A DNA stretch of 64,000 nt from the NCBI GenBank assembly GCA_003327455.1, contig QOQU01000002.1:295963-359962 (forward strand), given 5' to 3'. The DNA is from Anaerolineae bacterium. Its GTDB lineage: Bacteria > Chloroflexota > Anaerolineae > Anaerolineales > UBA4823. The position numbers and the translations under genes are program-made. Below the pieces are notes generated by a model that was not told the DNA's origin, did no database searches, and saw only the letters and a program-made list of their open reading frames with translations. Position 1 is the first letter of the stretch; each line of letters begins with the position of its first letter. Of the stretch, positions 52,668-61,084 are shown piece after piece.

Positions 52668-53840
52668 TCACCCATGGTTTTCTTTTAGAAAGACAAATGG
52701 ATCAAGATAATTACTGATGATTTCCTTTTTAATGCTCAATTGTGCACTCAAATATGAGCGTGATTCACTTTGCCTGGCGTACCACCGCAGGGCACGAATG
52801 ACATCCAGATTTGGCCAGTGAGCCGGTCGTTTTGCCAACAAATCAGTGTAGCAAATGTCAAAATGCAAATGAGCGCCATTGATTGCATTGGCTGCCAGAC
52901 CAATATATCCGATGGGTTGACCTCTTTTCACCCGTTGTCCGGCACGGACCAGGATACGATTGTCAACATGCCCATAACGGGAATAGACTGCTTGCTTACG
53001 TCGGCTACCGTCCGGCAGGGTTACTCTCGCTTCAGGGTGTGAAATCACAATAATATTCCCCCAACTCCCTGCCCGTCCAGCAAAGGTTACAGTGCCATCG
53101 CCAATACTGTAAATTTCCTTTCCTCGATCCGCCTCAGTATTGCCAGCTAAGTTCAGGTCTGCTCCGGTATGATACCCATAGGTGTACCAGGATAAAAACG
53201 GATTGGCATCGTACCATCGTCCAACCCAAATGGGATACTTCCCAAACATCACTCTTCCAGTCGGGAATGGTGCATTTCGCTCATCCTGAGTTCCTACTGG
53301 TGCATCAAAGCGAGCTTTTTTTCCTGGTAGAGAAAACAATGGTACCCAGCGAACTGGCCCATAAGAAGCCTGTGCCGGTGGATCTTCGATGCTGAGATCA
53401 TATTGACGCACTTTCCCGATTTCGCGCCCCAAGGACGGATCTAGGTGAAACTCCCCTAATGGATGCCAGACATCAGACAATTCTGACATGTCAACCATGG
53501 CATAACTGTATTCTTCTTGTGCCCCTGCATCGCTAGTACGAACATAATGGGTAACCGTAAAAATAACTCGCCTGGAGGTTGAATATTTTGCAGGCACAAA
53601 TACTTCTACCCGATAACGTCCTGTTGGTGCACCTATCGGCATATATCTATCTACAGTGACCTCCAGATTTGGATTGGTTGGGCGACACAATACCTCATAT
53701 GTTTGAGATAAAGCCGGGTCATAACACTTAAACCGCTTCCATTGACTTTTTAAATATTCTTGCTTGGCAGGATCCGCAACATGATACTGAATTGCAAAAT
53801 TGGCATCTTCATGGTTCAATACATAAAAAGGATTCGTCAT
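52668..53840 (-). CDS. M23 (LytM) peptidase-domain protein without signal peptide
   Basis: A 390-residue protein. N-terminal about 215 residues of beta-rich unknown sequence (YRVEVFVPAKYSTSRRVIFTVTHY), then a LytM domain: YGYHTGADLNL (H and D ligands), IYSIGDGTVTFAGRAGSWGN, YSRYGHVDNRILVRAGQRVKRGQPIGYIG and GAHLHFDIC (HxH). All zinc ligands appear intact, so it could cut peptidoglycan or other peptides. No signal peptide or membrane helix is visible, which is odd for the family. GGAGG precedes the ATG; an earlier start eight codons up is less likely. Confidence 0.84.
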   Translation of the reverse strand: MTNPFYVLNHEDANFAIQYHVADPAKQEYLKSQWKRFKCYDPALSQTYEVLCRPTNPNLEVTVDRYMPIGAPTGRYRVEVFVPAKYSTSRRVIFTVTHYVRTSDAGAQEEYSYAMVDMSELSDVWHPLGEFHLDPSLGREIGKVRQYDLSIEDPPAQASYGPVRWVPLFSLPGKKARFDAPVGTQDERNAPFPTGRVMFGKYPIWVGRWYDANPFLSWYTYGYHTGADLNLAGNTEADRGKEIYSIGDGTVTFAGRAGSWGNIIVISHPEARVTLPDGSRRKQAVYSRYGHVDNRILVRAGQRVKRGQPIGYIGLAANAINGAHLHFDICYTDLLAKRPAHWPNLDVIRALRWYARQSESRSYLSAQLSIKKEIISNYLDPFVFLKENHG

Positions 53841-53900
53841 TCTGAAACCTCCATGTCTATCCAATCAACACAATCTGAATAAATTTCCAATTCAACTTAA

Positions 53901-53929
53901 TTGACATTCTATCTGACCAATCATAAGAT
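53901..53929 (+). promoter_or_regulatory. Promoter for the AlkZ-related gene
   Basis: TTGACA (53901-53906), 17-base spacer, TAAGAT (53924-53929), about 28 bases before the ATG, in the gap with the divergent M23 gene. Confidence 0.62.
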
Positions 53930-53956
53930 ACAAGTTTTATTCCAGGATATTCAACC

Positions 53957-54805
53957 ATGATCACCCTCGAACAAATCAACGACTACCGCAGGAAAACATT
54001 TCGATTAAGTAAGCCTGTCTGTAGCCTTGAAGAAGCAATTGAATATGTCAACGAGCGTGGTTTTATTTTCTTCTGGCCGATTAAAGAAATCCTGCTCCCC
54101 AGCCTCTGGGTGTCAGTAGCAGGAGATCGACCGGTGCCAAACACTCACGACGATCCCGCTCATGTTACCTGGCGTTGGAAAGACGCCATGCTCAGCGAAT
54201 CGGTTTGGTACTACGCGAAAATCCTGCGAAAAAAAGCTACGCTCATCTCGTTAGAGCTTGCTCCTTATTTTTATGCCCTGACAGAAAACTACGGCGATAT
54301 CGAAAACGATCACTTGACTCAGTATTATCAGGGAAAGATTACCCAGGAAGCCAAAGCAGTTTACGAAGCTTTACTTTATCATGGTGCCCTCGATACCCTA
54401 CGCCTCCGCAAAGAAGCTCACCTATCTTCACCAGGTAATGACGCCAGGTTTAATAAAGCGCTCACCGATCTGCAAGCCGATTTCAAAATCCTCCCGGTTG
54501 GTGTAGCTGAAGTTGGCGCATGGAGATATGCTTTTATTTATGACCTTACGGCCAGAAAATTCCCCTCAATCGTAGAAAAAGCCCGTTGGATCAGCGAAGA
54601 AACAGCCTATGCAACAATCCTGCTGACTTACCTGACATCCGTTGGTGCAGCAACCTTCCAGCATATTTATAAAGTCTTTTTATGGAACACAACCTGGATT
54701 CACAAGACGCTCGCACACTTGAGCAGTCAAAGACAGATTCTTGTTGAAAATGTTGCCGGACAAGGTGAAGAATGGTACTGTGTACCTCAGATTATTGACA
54801 AATGA
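53957..54805 (+). CDS. AlkZ-related winged-helix protein
   Basis: A 282-residue protein that appears related to the YcaQ/AlkZ winged-helix family (HTH_42): [62 protein letters not shown] (winged helix) and [16 protein letters not shown]. True AlkZ glycosylases unhook interstrand crosslinks using a QxQ motif; I do not see it here, so DNA-glycosylase activity is doubtful. Followed by fbp with its own ribosome site. Family call from pattern memory only. Confidence 0.62.
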   Translation: MITLEQINDYRRKTFRLSKPVCSLEEAIEYVNERGFIFFWPIKEILLPSLWVSVAGDRPVPNTHDDPAHVTWRWKDAMLSESVWYYAKILRKKATLISLELAPYFYALTENYGDIENDHLTQYYQGKITQEAKAVYEALLYHGALDTLRLRKEAHLSSPGNDARFNKALTDLQADFKILPVGVAEVGAWRYAFIYDLTARKFPSIVEKARWISEETAYATILLTYLTSVGAATFQHIYKVFLWNTTWIHKTLAHLSSQRQILVENVAGQGEEWYCVPQIIDK

Positions 54806-54824
54806 CGGTAGCAAAAATTATAAA
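54795..54824 (+). promoter_or_regulatory. Internal promoter for fbp
   Basis: TTGACA (54795-54800), 18-base spacer, TATAAA (54819-54824), at the very end of the AlkZ-related gene and about 55 bases before the fbp start. Confidence 0.5.
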
Positions 54825-54879
54825 ACCTCGCTATACTAATAATGAGAATGCTTTCTATCCCCAAAAAGAAGGAGAAAAT

Positions 54880-55914
54880 ATGAGCGCGCCCGTCACCTAT
54901 TCATCCGATTCGATCGTTACAATTGAAAGACACATTCTTGAAGAACAAAAAACTTATCCAGAAGCCACTGGTGTTCTAACTTCTTTACTCTATGACATTG
55001 CTCTGGTGGGCAAATATATCGCCAGTCGCATTTCGCGGGCCGGCTTGGTGGACATTCTCGGCGCAACGAGCTCAATCAATGTTCAGGGAGAAGTCGTTAT
55101 GCGCCTCGATGAACTGGCTGATGAGACAATCATCCGCCTCAATCAACATACCGGCCGTCTGGCAGTCATGGCCTCAGAAGAACATCCAGATATTATCCCC
55201 ATTCCAGAACAATATCCAACCGGCAAATATGTCCTGTTATTCGATCCCCTTGATGGCTCTTCAAATATTGATGTCAACGCTCCGGTTGGAACGATCTTTT
55301 CAATTTATCGCCGCATCTCAGAAGAAGGACCAGGCACCCTATCCGACTGCCTGCAACCCGGGAAGAATATGGTAGCCGGCGGTTACATCCTTTTCGGAAC
55401 AAGCACAATGCTGGTGTACACCTCTGGAAACGGCACACATGGCTTTACTTTAGACCCCATGCTTGGAGAGTTTTTGCTTTCTCACCCCAATATTCAAATC
55501 CCTTCCAAGCCCAAATATTATAGTGTCAATCAAGGTTATGACATCTACTGGAGTGAAGGGGTGCGCAAATTTACCGAATACCTTCAGGGCAAAGATGGAC
55601 AGATCAAGCCTCTCTCCAGTCGTTATATTGGTTCGCTGGTTGGCGATTTTCATCGCACCCTGCTTACCGGAGGCATCTTCTATTATCCAGCCGACAAAAA
55701 AGACCCTAAACGACCGACAGGAAAACTGCGTCTTCTTTACGAGGCTGCGCCACTTGCCTTCGTGATGGCTCAAGCTGGCGGCTACGCCTCTGACGGTCAT
55801 CAAGATATTCTCGAAATTGTTCCTCATGATCTTCACCAACGGGTTCCCCTTTTTATCGGTAATCGCGAATTGGTGGAAAAAGCGGAGGAATTTATCCGCA
55901 CCTACGACACGTAA
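54880..55914 (+). CDS. fbp: Fructose-1,6-bisphosphatase class 1
   Basis: A 344-residue gluconeogenic phosphatase. [22 protein letters not shown], metal site [64 protein letters not shown], and [20 protein letters not shown]. The ATG after AAGAAGGAG is chosen; the frame reaches 26 codons further up into the preceding gene. With gpmA in the window it covers two steps of glycolysis/gluconeogenesis. A strong terminator follows. Confidence 0.95.
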   Translation: MSAPVTYSSDSIVTIERHILEEQKTYPEATGVLTSLLYDIALVGKYIASRISRAGLVDILGATSSINVQGEVVMRLDELADETIIRLNQHTGRLAVMASEEHPDIIPIPEQYPTGKYVLLFDPLDGSSNIDVNAPVGTIFSIYRRISEEGPGTLSDCLQPGKNMVAGGYILFGTSTMLVYTSGNGTHGFTLDPMLGEFLLSHPNIQIPSKPKYYSVNQGYDIYWSEGVRKFTEYLQGKDGQIKPLSSRYIGSLVGDFHRTLLTGGIFYYPADKKDPKRPTGKLRLLYEAAPLAFVMAQAGGYASDGHQDILEIVPHDLHQRVPLFIGNRELVEKAEEFIRTYDT

Positions 55915-55989
55915 TTTTCCTCTGGCGACTAACCGTGCGGTAAGGCAGAATTCAAACTCACATTCCCTTACCCAAATCAAAATCCCATG

Positions 55990-56042
55990 GCGACGAAGCG
56001 GTCTCTCCCTCAAAATTTAGAAAGCTTCGTCGCTGTTTTTAT
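55990..56042 (+). terminator. Terminator after fbp
   Basis: GCGACGAAGC (55990-55999) pairs with GCTTCGTCGC (56024-56033) across a 24-base loop, followed by TGTTTTTAT. Confidence 0.75.
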
Positions 56043-56101
56043 AAGATACAATATCTGTTGTTCGTAATTCAAACAGGGTCTGTAAGTTTGAGGAGATGGT
56101 T

Positions 56102-56782
56102 ATGCAAATCCTTTCAACAAAATCTCTTAGAATTCTTTTGATCGGTATCCTTTTTGTGTCATCCCTTGCTTGCAACCTGATCAGCGGCTTTCTCGAAAAT
56201 CTAGAAGGAGTAAAATCAACCGCCGTCTCGATTGCTACGGAAGCAAAAGGAGGTCAAGAAGCACTCGCTACCGCCCAGGCTATCGCCACGCAACTCGCCG
56301 ATAGCCACCTTATGGAGACCGCAAAAGCGATGGCGACCGAGGTAAGTCAATCTGGTGCGCTCGAAACACTTCAAGCGGTGATCACCGAACAGGCACCAGG
56401 ACTGGAGGCAACTCTGCAAGCTTTTTTAACCCAGGAAGCTCCGGCGCTTGAAGAAACAGCCCGGGCTGTGCTGACCCAGGTACCTCCAATCTCACCTTTG
56501 GCTACCCCAGACATCCCGATGGTAGAGGGAGAAAAAGAGAACCTGGTTGTGTCCAACAATACCATTACCTATGTGGTTTCCATGCCCTATTCCGAAGTGA
56601 TCTCGTTTTACAAAACGGAAATGCCTAAGAAAGGCTGGAGCTATCAGGCAGAAACATCCAAAGAGCTTCAGAATTCATCACTCTTGAATTACACCAAAGA
56701 CAACCTTACGGCTTCAATTTCAATCACCTTTAACCCTGCCAATCAAAAGACGATGGTTGTCATCCTCCTTCAAAACCCATAA
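56102..56782 (+). CDS. Repeat-containing lipoprotein, unknown function
   Basis: A 226-residue lipoprotein: signal helix and lipobox VSSLAC (Cys at about 24), then a helical region (about 40-125) of imperfect 14-15-residue repeats rich in Ala, Thr, Gln and Glu (for example LETLQAVITEQAPG and LEATLQAFLTQEAPA), a Pro linker, and a small C-terminal alpha/beta domain (about 145-226) with MPYSEVISFYKTEMPKKGWSY, which resembles bacterial domains of unknown function found in secreted proteins. Start is the ATG six bases after AGGAG. Probably co-transcribed with the nitroreductase 12 bases on. Confidence 0.75.
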   Translation: MQILSTKSLRILLIGILFVSSLACNLISGFLENLEGVKSTAVSIATEAKGGQEALATAQAIATQLADSHLMETAKAMATEVSQSGALETLQAVITEQAPGLEATLQAFLTQEAPALEETARAVLTQVPPISPLATPDIPMVEGEKENLVVSNNTITYVVSMPYSEVISFYKTEMPKKGWSYQAETSKELQNSSLLNYTKDNLTASISITFNPANQKTMVVILLQNP

Positions 56783-56794
56783 GGAGAAAGTAAT

Positions 56795-57313
56795 ATGAGC
56801 CTTTCCGTTGCTGAAGCTATCCGTACCAAGCGAGCGGTTCGTCAATTCGTTGATCAGCCTCTGAAAGAGGAAGAGATTCACGCCATCTTAAATGCCGGAA
56901 GGAGAGCCCAGTCTTCTAAAAACACCCAACCGTGGCATTTTATCGCTATTCGGGATCGGAAACGGCTGATTGCGTTATCCAAACTCGGCGACTGGGCAGG
57001 TCATCTTGCTGGCGCAGCACTGGGTGTTGCCATCCTGACCCGCGACCCGGCAGAACGTTTCTCAATCATGTTTGATGCCGGTCAGGCAGCCGCCTATATG
57101 CAACTGGCAGCCTGGGAAATGGGGATCGGCTCCTGCCTGGCAACCATTTATCAACCGGAAGAAGCCAGAAAATTGCTCGAGTTCCCCGCCGAATATCACC
57201 TCAGAGTTGCAATTTCCTTTGGTTATCCTCTCGATAAAAGTGTCTTATCGTCGCCACCGCGTAAAGGTGGGCGTAAACCTCTGGAGGAAATCGTTCATTG
57301 GGAAAAATGGTAA
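56795..57313 (+). CDS. Nitroreductase family protein
   Basis: A 172-residue FMN-dependent oxidoreductase. AIRTKRAVRQFVDQPLKEEEI (FMN phosphate site), AGRRAQSSKNTQPWHFIAI, AAAYMQLAAWEMGIGSCLATIY and ISFGYPLD. Short but complete for the family. Substrate not readable. AAGGAG precedes the ATG. Confidence 0.92.
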   Translation: MSLSVAEAIRTKRAVRQFVDQPLKEEEIHAILNAGRRAQSSKNTQPWHFIAIRDRKRLIALSKLGDWAGHLAGAALGVAILTRDPAERFSIMFDAGQAAAYMQLAAWEMGIGSCLATIYQPEEARKLLEFPAEYHLRVAISFGYPLDKSVLSSPPRKGGRKPLEEIVHWEKW

Positions 57314-57324
57314 GCCAAAACGGC

Positions 57325-58149
57325 TCATTTTGAAAACTCAACGGGTTGAAGAGTTTTTCCCAGGAGTGAGAGGATTTCGGATGCCGCTTCTTCAATCGGC
57401 TTAAGGGTCACATCCACTAAGGGCCAATCCTTACGGCGTTCAAAAATCTGATAAGCATATACCAGCTCCTGGTGAATGTATTCAAGATCGGCATACCTCT
57501 GCGGAACGGTTCCCAGGCGTTCTATGCGCACCTTGCGCAATTCTGCCAATCGTTGCGGACTGATCACCAATCCAACAACGCGATGTTTGGGCAATTCAAA
57601 GAGTTCTTCAGGCGGCTCAACATCCAGAACGATTGGAACATTGGCTACCTTCCACCCCCGATAGGCAAGATAAAAACTCAAGGGAGTTTTGGATGTCCGC
57701 GACACTCCTACCAACACAATGTCAGCCAAATCCAACTCATGTGGATTCTTGCCATCGTCGTGTCGCACCGTATAATCTATTGCCTCAATGCGTTCCAGAT
57801 AACCCCGGTCAAAGGGAGTCATTCCCCCCGGAATCCCTTTCGGCTTCAGGGAAAACATCTCCGATAAGCGCACCAATAAAGGTCCCATGATATCTATTGT
57901 GGTAACATCCATCAGCCGCCCCTCGGTTACCATCAAATGTCTGAGTTCTTCGGATACAAGGGTGTGGACAATAATACCTTTGTGCCTGGCAGCCTCTGCA
58001 ATAATCTGACAAACCTGTTCTCTGGTGCGAATTTCACCAATGCGGATCACTTCCACATCTTCGGCATCAAACTGTACCAGGGCAGACTTGACCACCCTTT
58101 CGGCTGTCGCTCCGGAGGCATCAGAAACGGTATAAATACGATGCACCAT
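57325..58149 (-). CDS. Pyruvate, phosphate dikinase regulatory protein (DUF299)
   Basis: A 274-residue bifunctional kinase/pyrophosphorylase that inactivates and reactivates pyruvate phosphate dikinase (or PEP synthase) on a threonine. RIYTVSDASGATAERVVKSAL, VDYTVRHDDG-like IDYTVRHDDGKNPHELDLAD, P-loop GVSRTSKTPLSFYLAYRG, and NVPIVLDVEPPEELF. ATG at 58149 after AGAGGAG is preferred over a GTG three codons earlier. It follows the kinase gene by 15 bases, so it is the last gene of the ComQXP-like unit. Its target dikinase is not in the window. Confidence 0.93.
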   Translation of the reverse strand: MVHRIYTVSDASGATAERVVKSALVQFDAEDVEVIRIGEIRTREQVCQIIAEAARHKGIIVHTLVSEELRHLMVTEGRLMDVTTIDIMGPLLVRLSEMFSLKPKGIPGGMTPFDRGYLERIEAIDYTVRHDDGKNPHELDLADIVLVGVSRTSKTPLSFYLAYRGWKVANVPIVLDVEPPEELFELPKHRVVGLVISPQRLAELRKVRIERLGTVPQRYADLEYIHQELVYAYQIFERRKDWPLVDVTLKPIEEAASEILSLLGKTLQPVEFSK

Positions 58150-58164
58150 AGATGGCACTCCTCT

Positions 58165-61002
58165 TTAATTGCTCCACGCTGGGATATACAGGCGAAAGAC
58201 ACTCCCGACTCCAACCTTGCTTTCTACTTCAATACGCCCATTATGAAGTTCAATGATTTCCTTGACAATAGCTAACCCCAATCCGGTGCCATGTATTTTG
58301 GATTGACGTACAGAACGGCCGCGATAAAACCGTTCAAAAATATGAGGCAAATCTTCCTCCCCAATCCCAATGCCACTATCCCGCACTTCAAGGCAAATCC
58401 ACTCACCATTTCGCCAATTCGTTACCTTCACCCATCCCGCCGGTGTATATTGGATAGCATTTCCGATGAGATTTTGAATCGCCCGCGAGAGATAATGAGC
58501 ATCTCCTCGTACCACTGCAGAAGAATCAAGTTCTACGGATAACCGCAGCCCGACTTGTTGAGCAGCTGGGCTGTAGGCTGTGATCGTCTGTTCAACCAGT
58601 AAATTCAAATCTACAGGTTCGAACTCGATTTTTCGCGTCTTTCCGATCGCCAGTCTTGAAAGATCCAAAATATCCTCCACCAATCGACGTAACAACTGGC
58701 TCTGTTCTTTTAATACCTGGATATACTCTTCCTTCTTAGACTCCTGAGCGGTTTCAAGTAATTCCAGGTAAAGACCAATATTTGTAGTAGGTGTCCGCAA
58801 TTCGTGGGATACGTCAGCGACAAAGATATCTTTCAATCTGTCCAGTTCTTTACGGTAGGTAATATCTCGTTGGGTAGCGACATAATTTACTACTTCCCCA
58901 TTTTGATCTCGAACAGGGGCAATGGTTAAAAGGATGTCATACTGTTCTCCATTCTTGCGTTGAAATAGAAGCTCTCCACTCCAAATATCTCCCTTCTTCA
59001 ACGAGGTTTTAATCGCTTCAATTGCTGTTTCAGGATTATAGAGCACAAGCCATTCAAAGTAATTGTGGTGAAGTATTTCATCTTCTTCGTAGGAAGTTTG
59101 CAGTTTCATTGCCTGATTGATTAACTCAATTGTTCCATCCAAATTTGTAACCACAACTCCATCACCAACACTGGCCAGGATCGCTTCCACCCTCTTTTTG
59201 GCTTCAAATAATTCGCTTGTCCGCTCTTGAACACGCATTTCCAGCTCAGCAGCATATTGCTGTAATTGATTGAGCAAATGGATATTTTCAATCACCGGAC
59301 CAAGATTGCGCGAGACAACCCGTAAGATATCCATGTCTTCAGCACTAAAGACATCGCCTCCGTATTTCGGACCCAAAGCCAGCAAACCCTTTACCGTTTG
59401 GTGGCTAATGATCGGCACCCATAAATGGCCCTGGACGCTTCCTAATAATTGAAACTCTTCTGGAGATAGTTTTGCCTGCGCAAGAGCTTTGGCAATCGTT
59501 GCGCGCTCTTCATCTCCCACCCTTAACAGAAAGTCAAGGCTACTGCGCGGCAAAACTGCAGAATCAACCATCCCAGGACTGCCTTGCTGAATTGCTCCTT
59601 CTGGAGCCACGGCTACGACCGAAAAATCACCCTGGATGTCAGTGAAAAAGATACAGGCGTCGGCGATGCGTAATGTCTTCACTAATCGGTTACTTACTTC
59701 TCTGGCCAGAACCCTCAGGTCATTGATATGCTCCAAACCCGAAGTGATTTGCAAAATCGCAGAGCGATAATCGTACCATCCCCCATAGAACAGCGTATCT
59801 ACCAGGCGTTGAACGCGGCGCGAAATGGGGAGGATGGTTGAGGCCAGGATCAGAATAAGCAGGGTATTGAGAGCAGGATTGAATAACAAATGTTGGGGTA
59901 AGAGATAAGTAAATACCGAAAAAATCCCCAGGTAAATACCAACCAAGATAAAGAATACAATGAGTACAGTCACGCCGCGATTGATATGTCGTTCGATTTC
60001 GATTAAGCGATAACGAAAAACTGCGTAACCATAAACCAATGGGAGAGCCGACAGGAATAAAAATATGGCTGGAGTGGGAAGCAAGGGTTGATTTAACAGA
60101 ACATCTGGTAATAAATAAGTTGTGATGAGCGGTAATGCTGCCAGTAATCCTCCCAATAAAACCAGACGAATCTTGGCGCGAGCGCCACTGCTGGTAGTCT
60201 TCTGGTAATTATAGTAAAGTAAAACAACGCAGATGAGTAAATTAAGGGCTAAAAACAGACGTGACAGCGGGATTAAGATTCGTAAAATGGGATGAGCTTG
60301 AAGTCCCATCGTACCCCAAATAAGATAGGATACTCCTCCCAGGAAACCGATAGCGTATAAAAAGATAAGGTATCCTCCTTTTTTGAGCCCTTTGTTCTCT
60401 TGAGGAAAATGTAAATGAAAATGGACTGAGATCGGCCCAACAATCCACCATAAAAAATAATAGAGGTCAAGCACAATAGAAGGTGCAAGCCCAGATGCTT
60501 GACCCGCAGTGAGCAATAAACCCGAGGTGAAGAAAAACCAGAAGAACAGGCGTGTGGTAGGAGAACGCGGCGCAAAAGCTTCAACAGCCAAAGCGACCCC
60601 CAAAAACACAATAGCCACAAACAATGGCATCAGTCTACGCAGCAATTCCTCTGCAGGCGGTGAAGTCAGTTTGACCTCTATAGTAACCGTTCTGTCGCCT
60701 CTTTGTACTAAAAAATGAACCGTATCGCCCGGATGTTTCCCTGAATACCAGGCTGTATCCTCTCTTAAAGGCTCACCCTCAATCTCTAATAGAATATCCC
60801 CTACGTAAAAGAGATGGTTTGCAGGTCCACTTTCATCAATAGCGAGAATCTGATGCGAAGCCGATAATCCCCGAATACCATCATCTGGATAGTTGCTCAC
60901 CAAAATTGCCACCCATACCACCAGGCCAAGTGCCACTAGTCCTATTACAAATGGAATGCTAAGACGAACCCTCGGAGGGGGCTGAAGGGGTAGAGTTTTC
61001 AT
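58165..61002 (-). CDS. ComP-like PDZ/polytopic sensor histidine kinase
   Basis: A 945-residue kinase. Helix 1 (about 17-35); an extracytoplasmic PDZ-type domain (about 45-115: HLFYVGDILLEIEGEPL); then about nine helices (122-392); a linker RRVQRLVDTLFYGGWYDYRS; GAF (about 420-575); coiled coil; PAS (605-720: GDGVVVTNLDGTIELINQA); HisKA with H733 in DVSHELRTP; HATPase with NLIGNAIQYTP, DSGIGIGEEDLPHIFERFYRG and GTGLGLAIV. The helix-PDZ-many-helices-linker-GAF front half is that of Bacillus ComP, but the rear uses HisKA plus PAS instead of HisKA_3. No Shine-Dalgarno; a promoter ends seven bases from the ATG. No response regulator adjacent. Confidence 0.9.
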   Translation of the reverse strand: MKTLPLQPPPRVRLSIPFVIGLVALGLVVWVAILVSNYPDDGIRGLSASHQILAIDESGPANHLFYVGDILLEIEGEPLREDTAWYSGKHPGDTVHFLVQRGDRTVTIEVKLTSPPAEELLRRLMPLFVAIVFLGVALAVEAFAPRSPTTRLFFWFFFTSGLLLTAGQASGLAPSIVLDLYYFLWWIVGPISVHFHLHFPQENKGLKKGGYLIFLYAIGFLGGVSYLIWGTMGLQAHPILRILIPLSRLFLALNLLICVVLLYYNYQKTTSSGARAKIRLVLLGGLLAALPLITTYLLPDVLLNQPLLPTPAIFLFLSALPLVYGYAVFRYRLIEIERHINRGVTVLIVFFILVGIYLGIFSVFTYLLPQHLLFNPALNTLLILILASTILPISRRVQRLVDTLFYGGWYDYRSAILQITSGLEHINDLRVLAREVSNRLVKTLRIADACIFFTDIQGDFSVVAVAPEGAIQQGSPGMVDSAVLPRSSLDFLLRVGDEERATIAKALAQAKLSPEEFQLLGSVQGHLWVPIISHQTVKGLLALGPKYGGDVFSAEDMDILRVVSRNLGPVIENIHLLNQLQQYAAELEMRVQERTSELFEAKKRVEAILASVGDGVVVTNLDGTIELINQAMKLQTSYEEDEILHHNYFEWLVLYNPETAIEAIKTSLKKGDIWSGELLFQRKNGEQYDILLTIAPVRDQNGEVVNYVATQRDITYRKELDRLKDIFVADVSHELRTPTTNIGLYLELLETAQESKKEEYIQVLKEQSQLLRRLVEDILDLSRLAIGKTRKIEFEPVDLNLLVEQTITAYSPAAQQVGLRLSVELDSSAVVRGDAHYLSRAIQNLIGNAIQYTPAGWVKVTNWRNGEWICLEVRDSGIGIGEEDLPHIFERFYRGRSVRQSKIHGTGLGLAIVKEIIELHNGRIEVESKVGVGSVFRLYIPAWSN

Positions 61003-61009
61003 AAGGATT

Positions 61010-61038
61010 AGTTTACTACGTTAACAGGGGAGTAGCAA
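61010..61038 (-). promoter_or_regulatory. Putative promoter for a leaderless kinase transcript
   Basis: On the minus strand TTGCTA (61033-61038), 17-base spacer, TAAACT (61010-61015), seven bases before the kinase ATG. It would let the kinase be made apart from the upstream pair. Confidence 0.4.
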
Positions 61039-61084
61039 CATCAATGCCAAATTTCCTGATGATTCCTTCGTTTGAATCGTTCAC

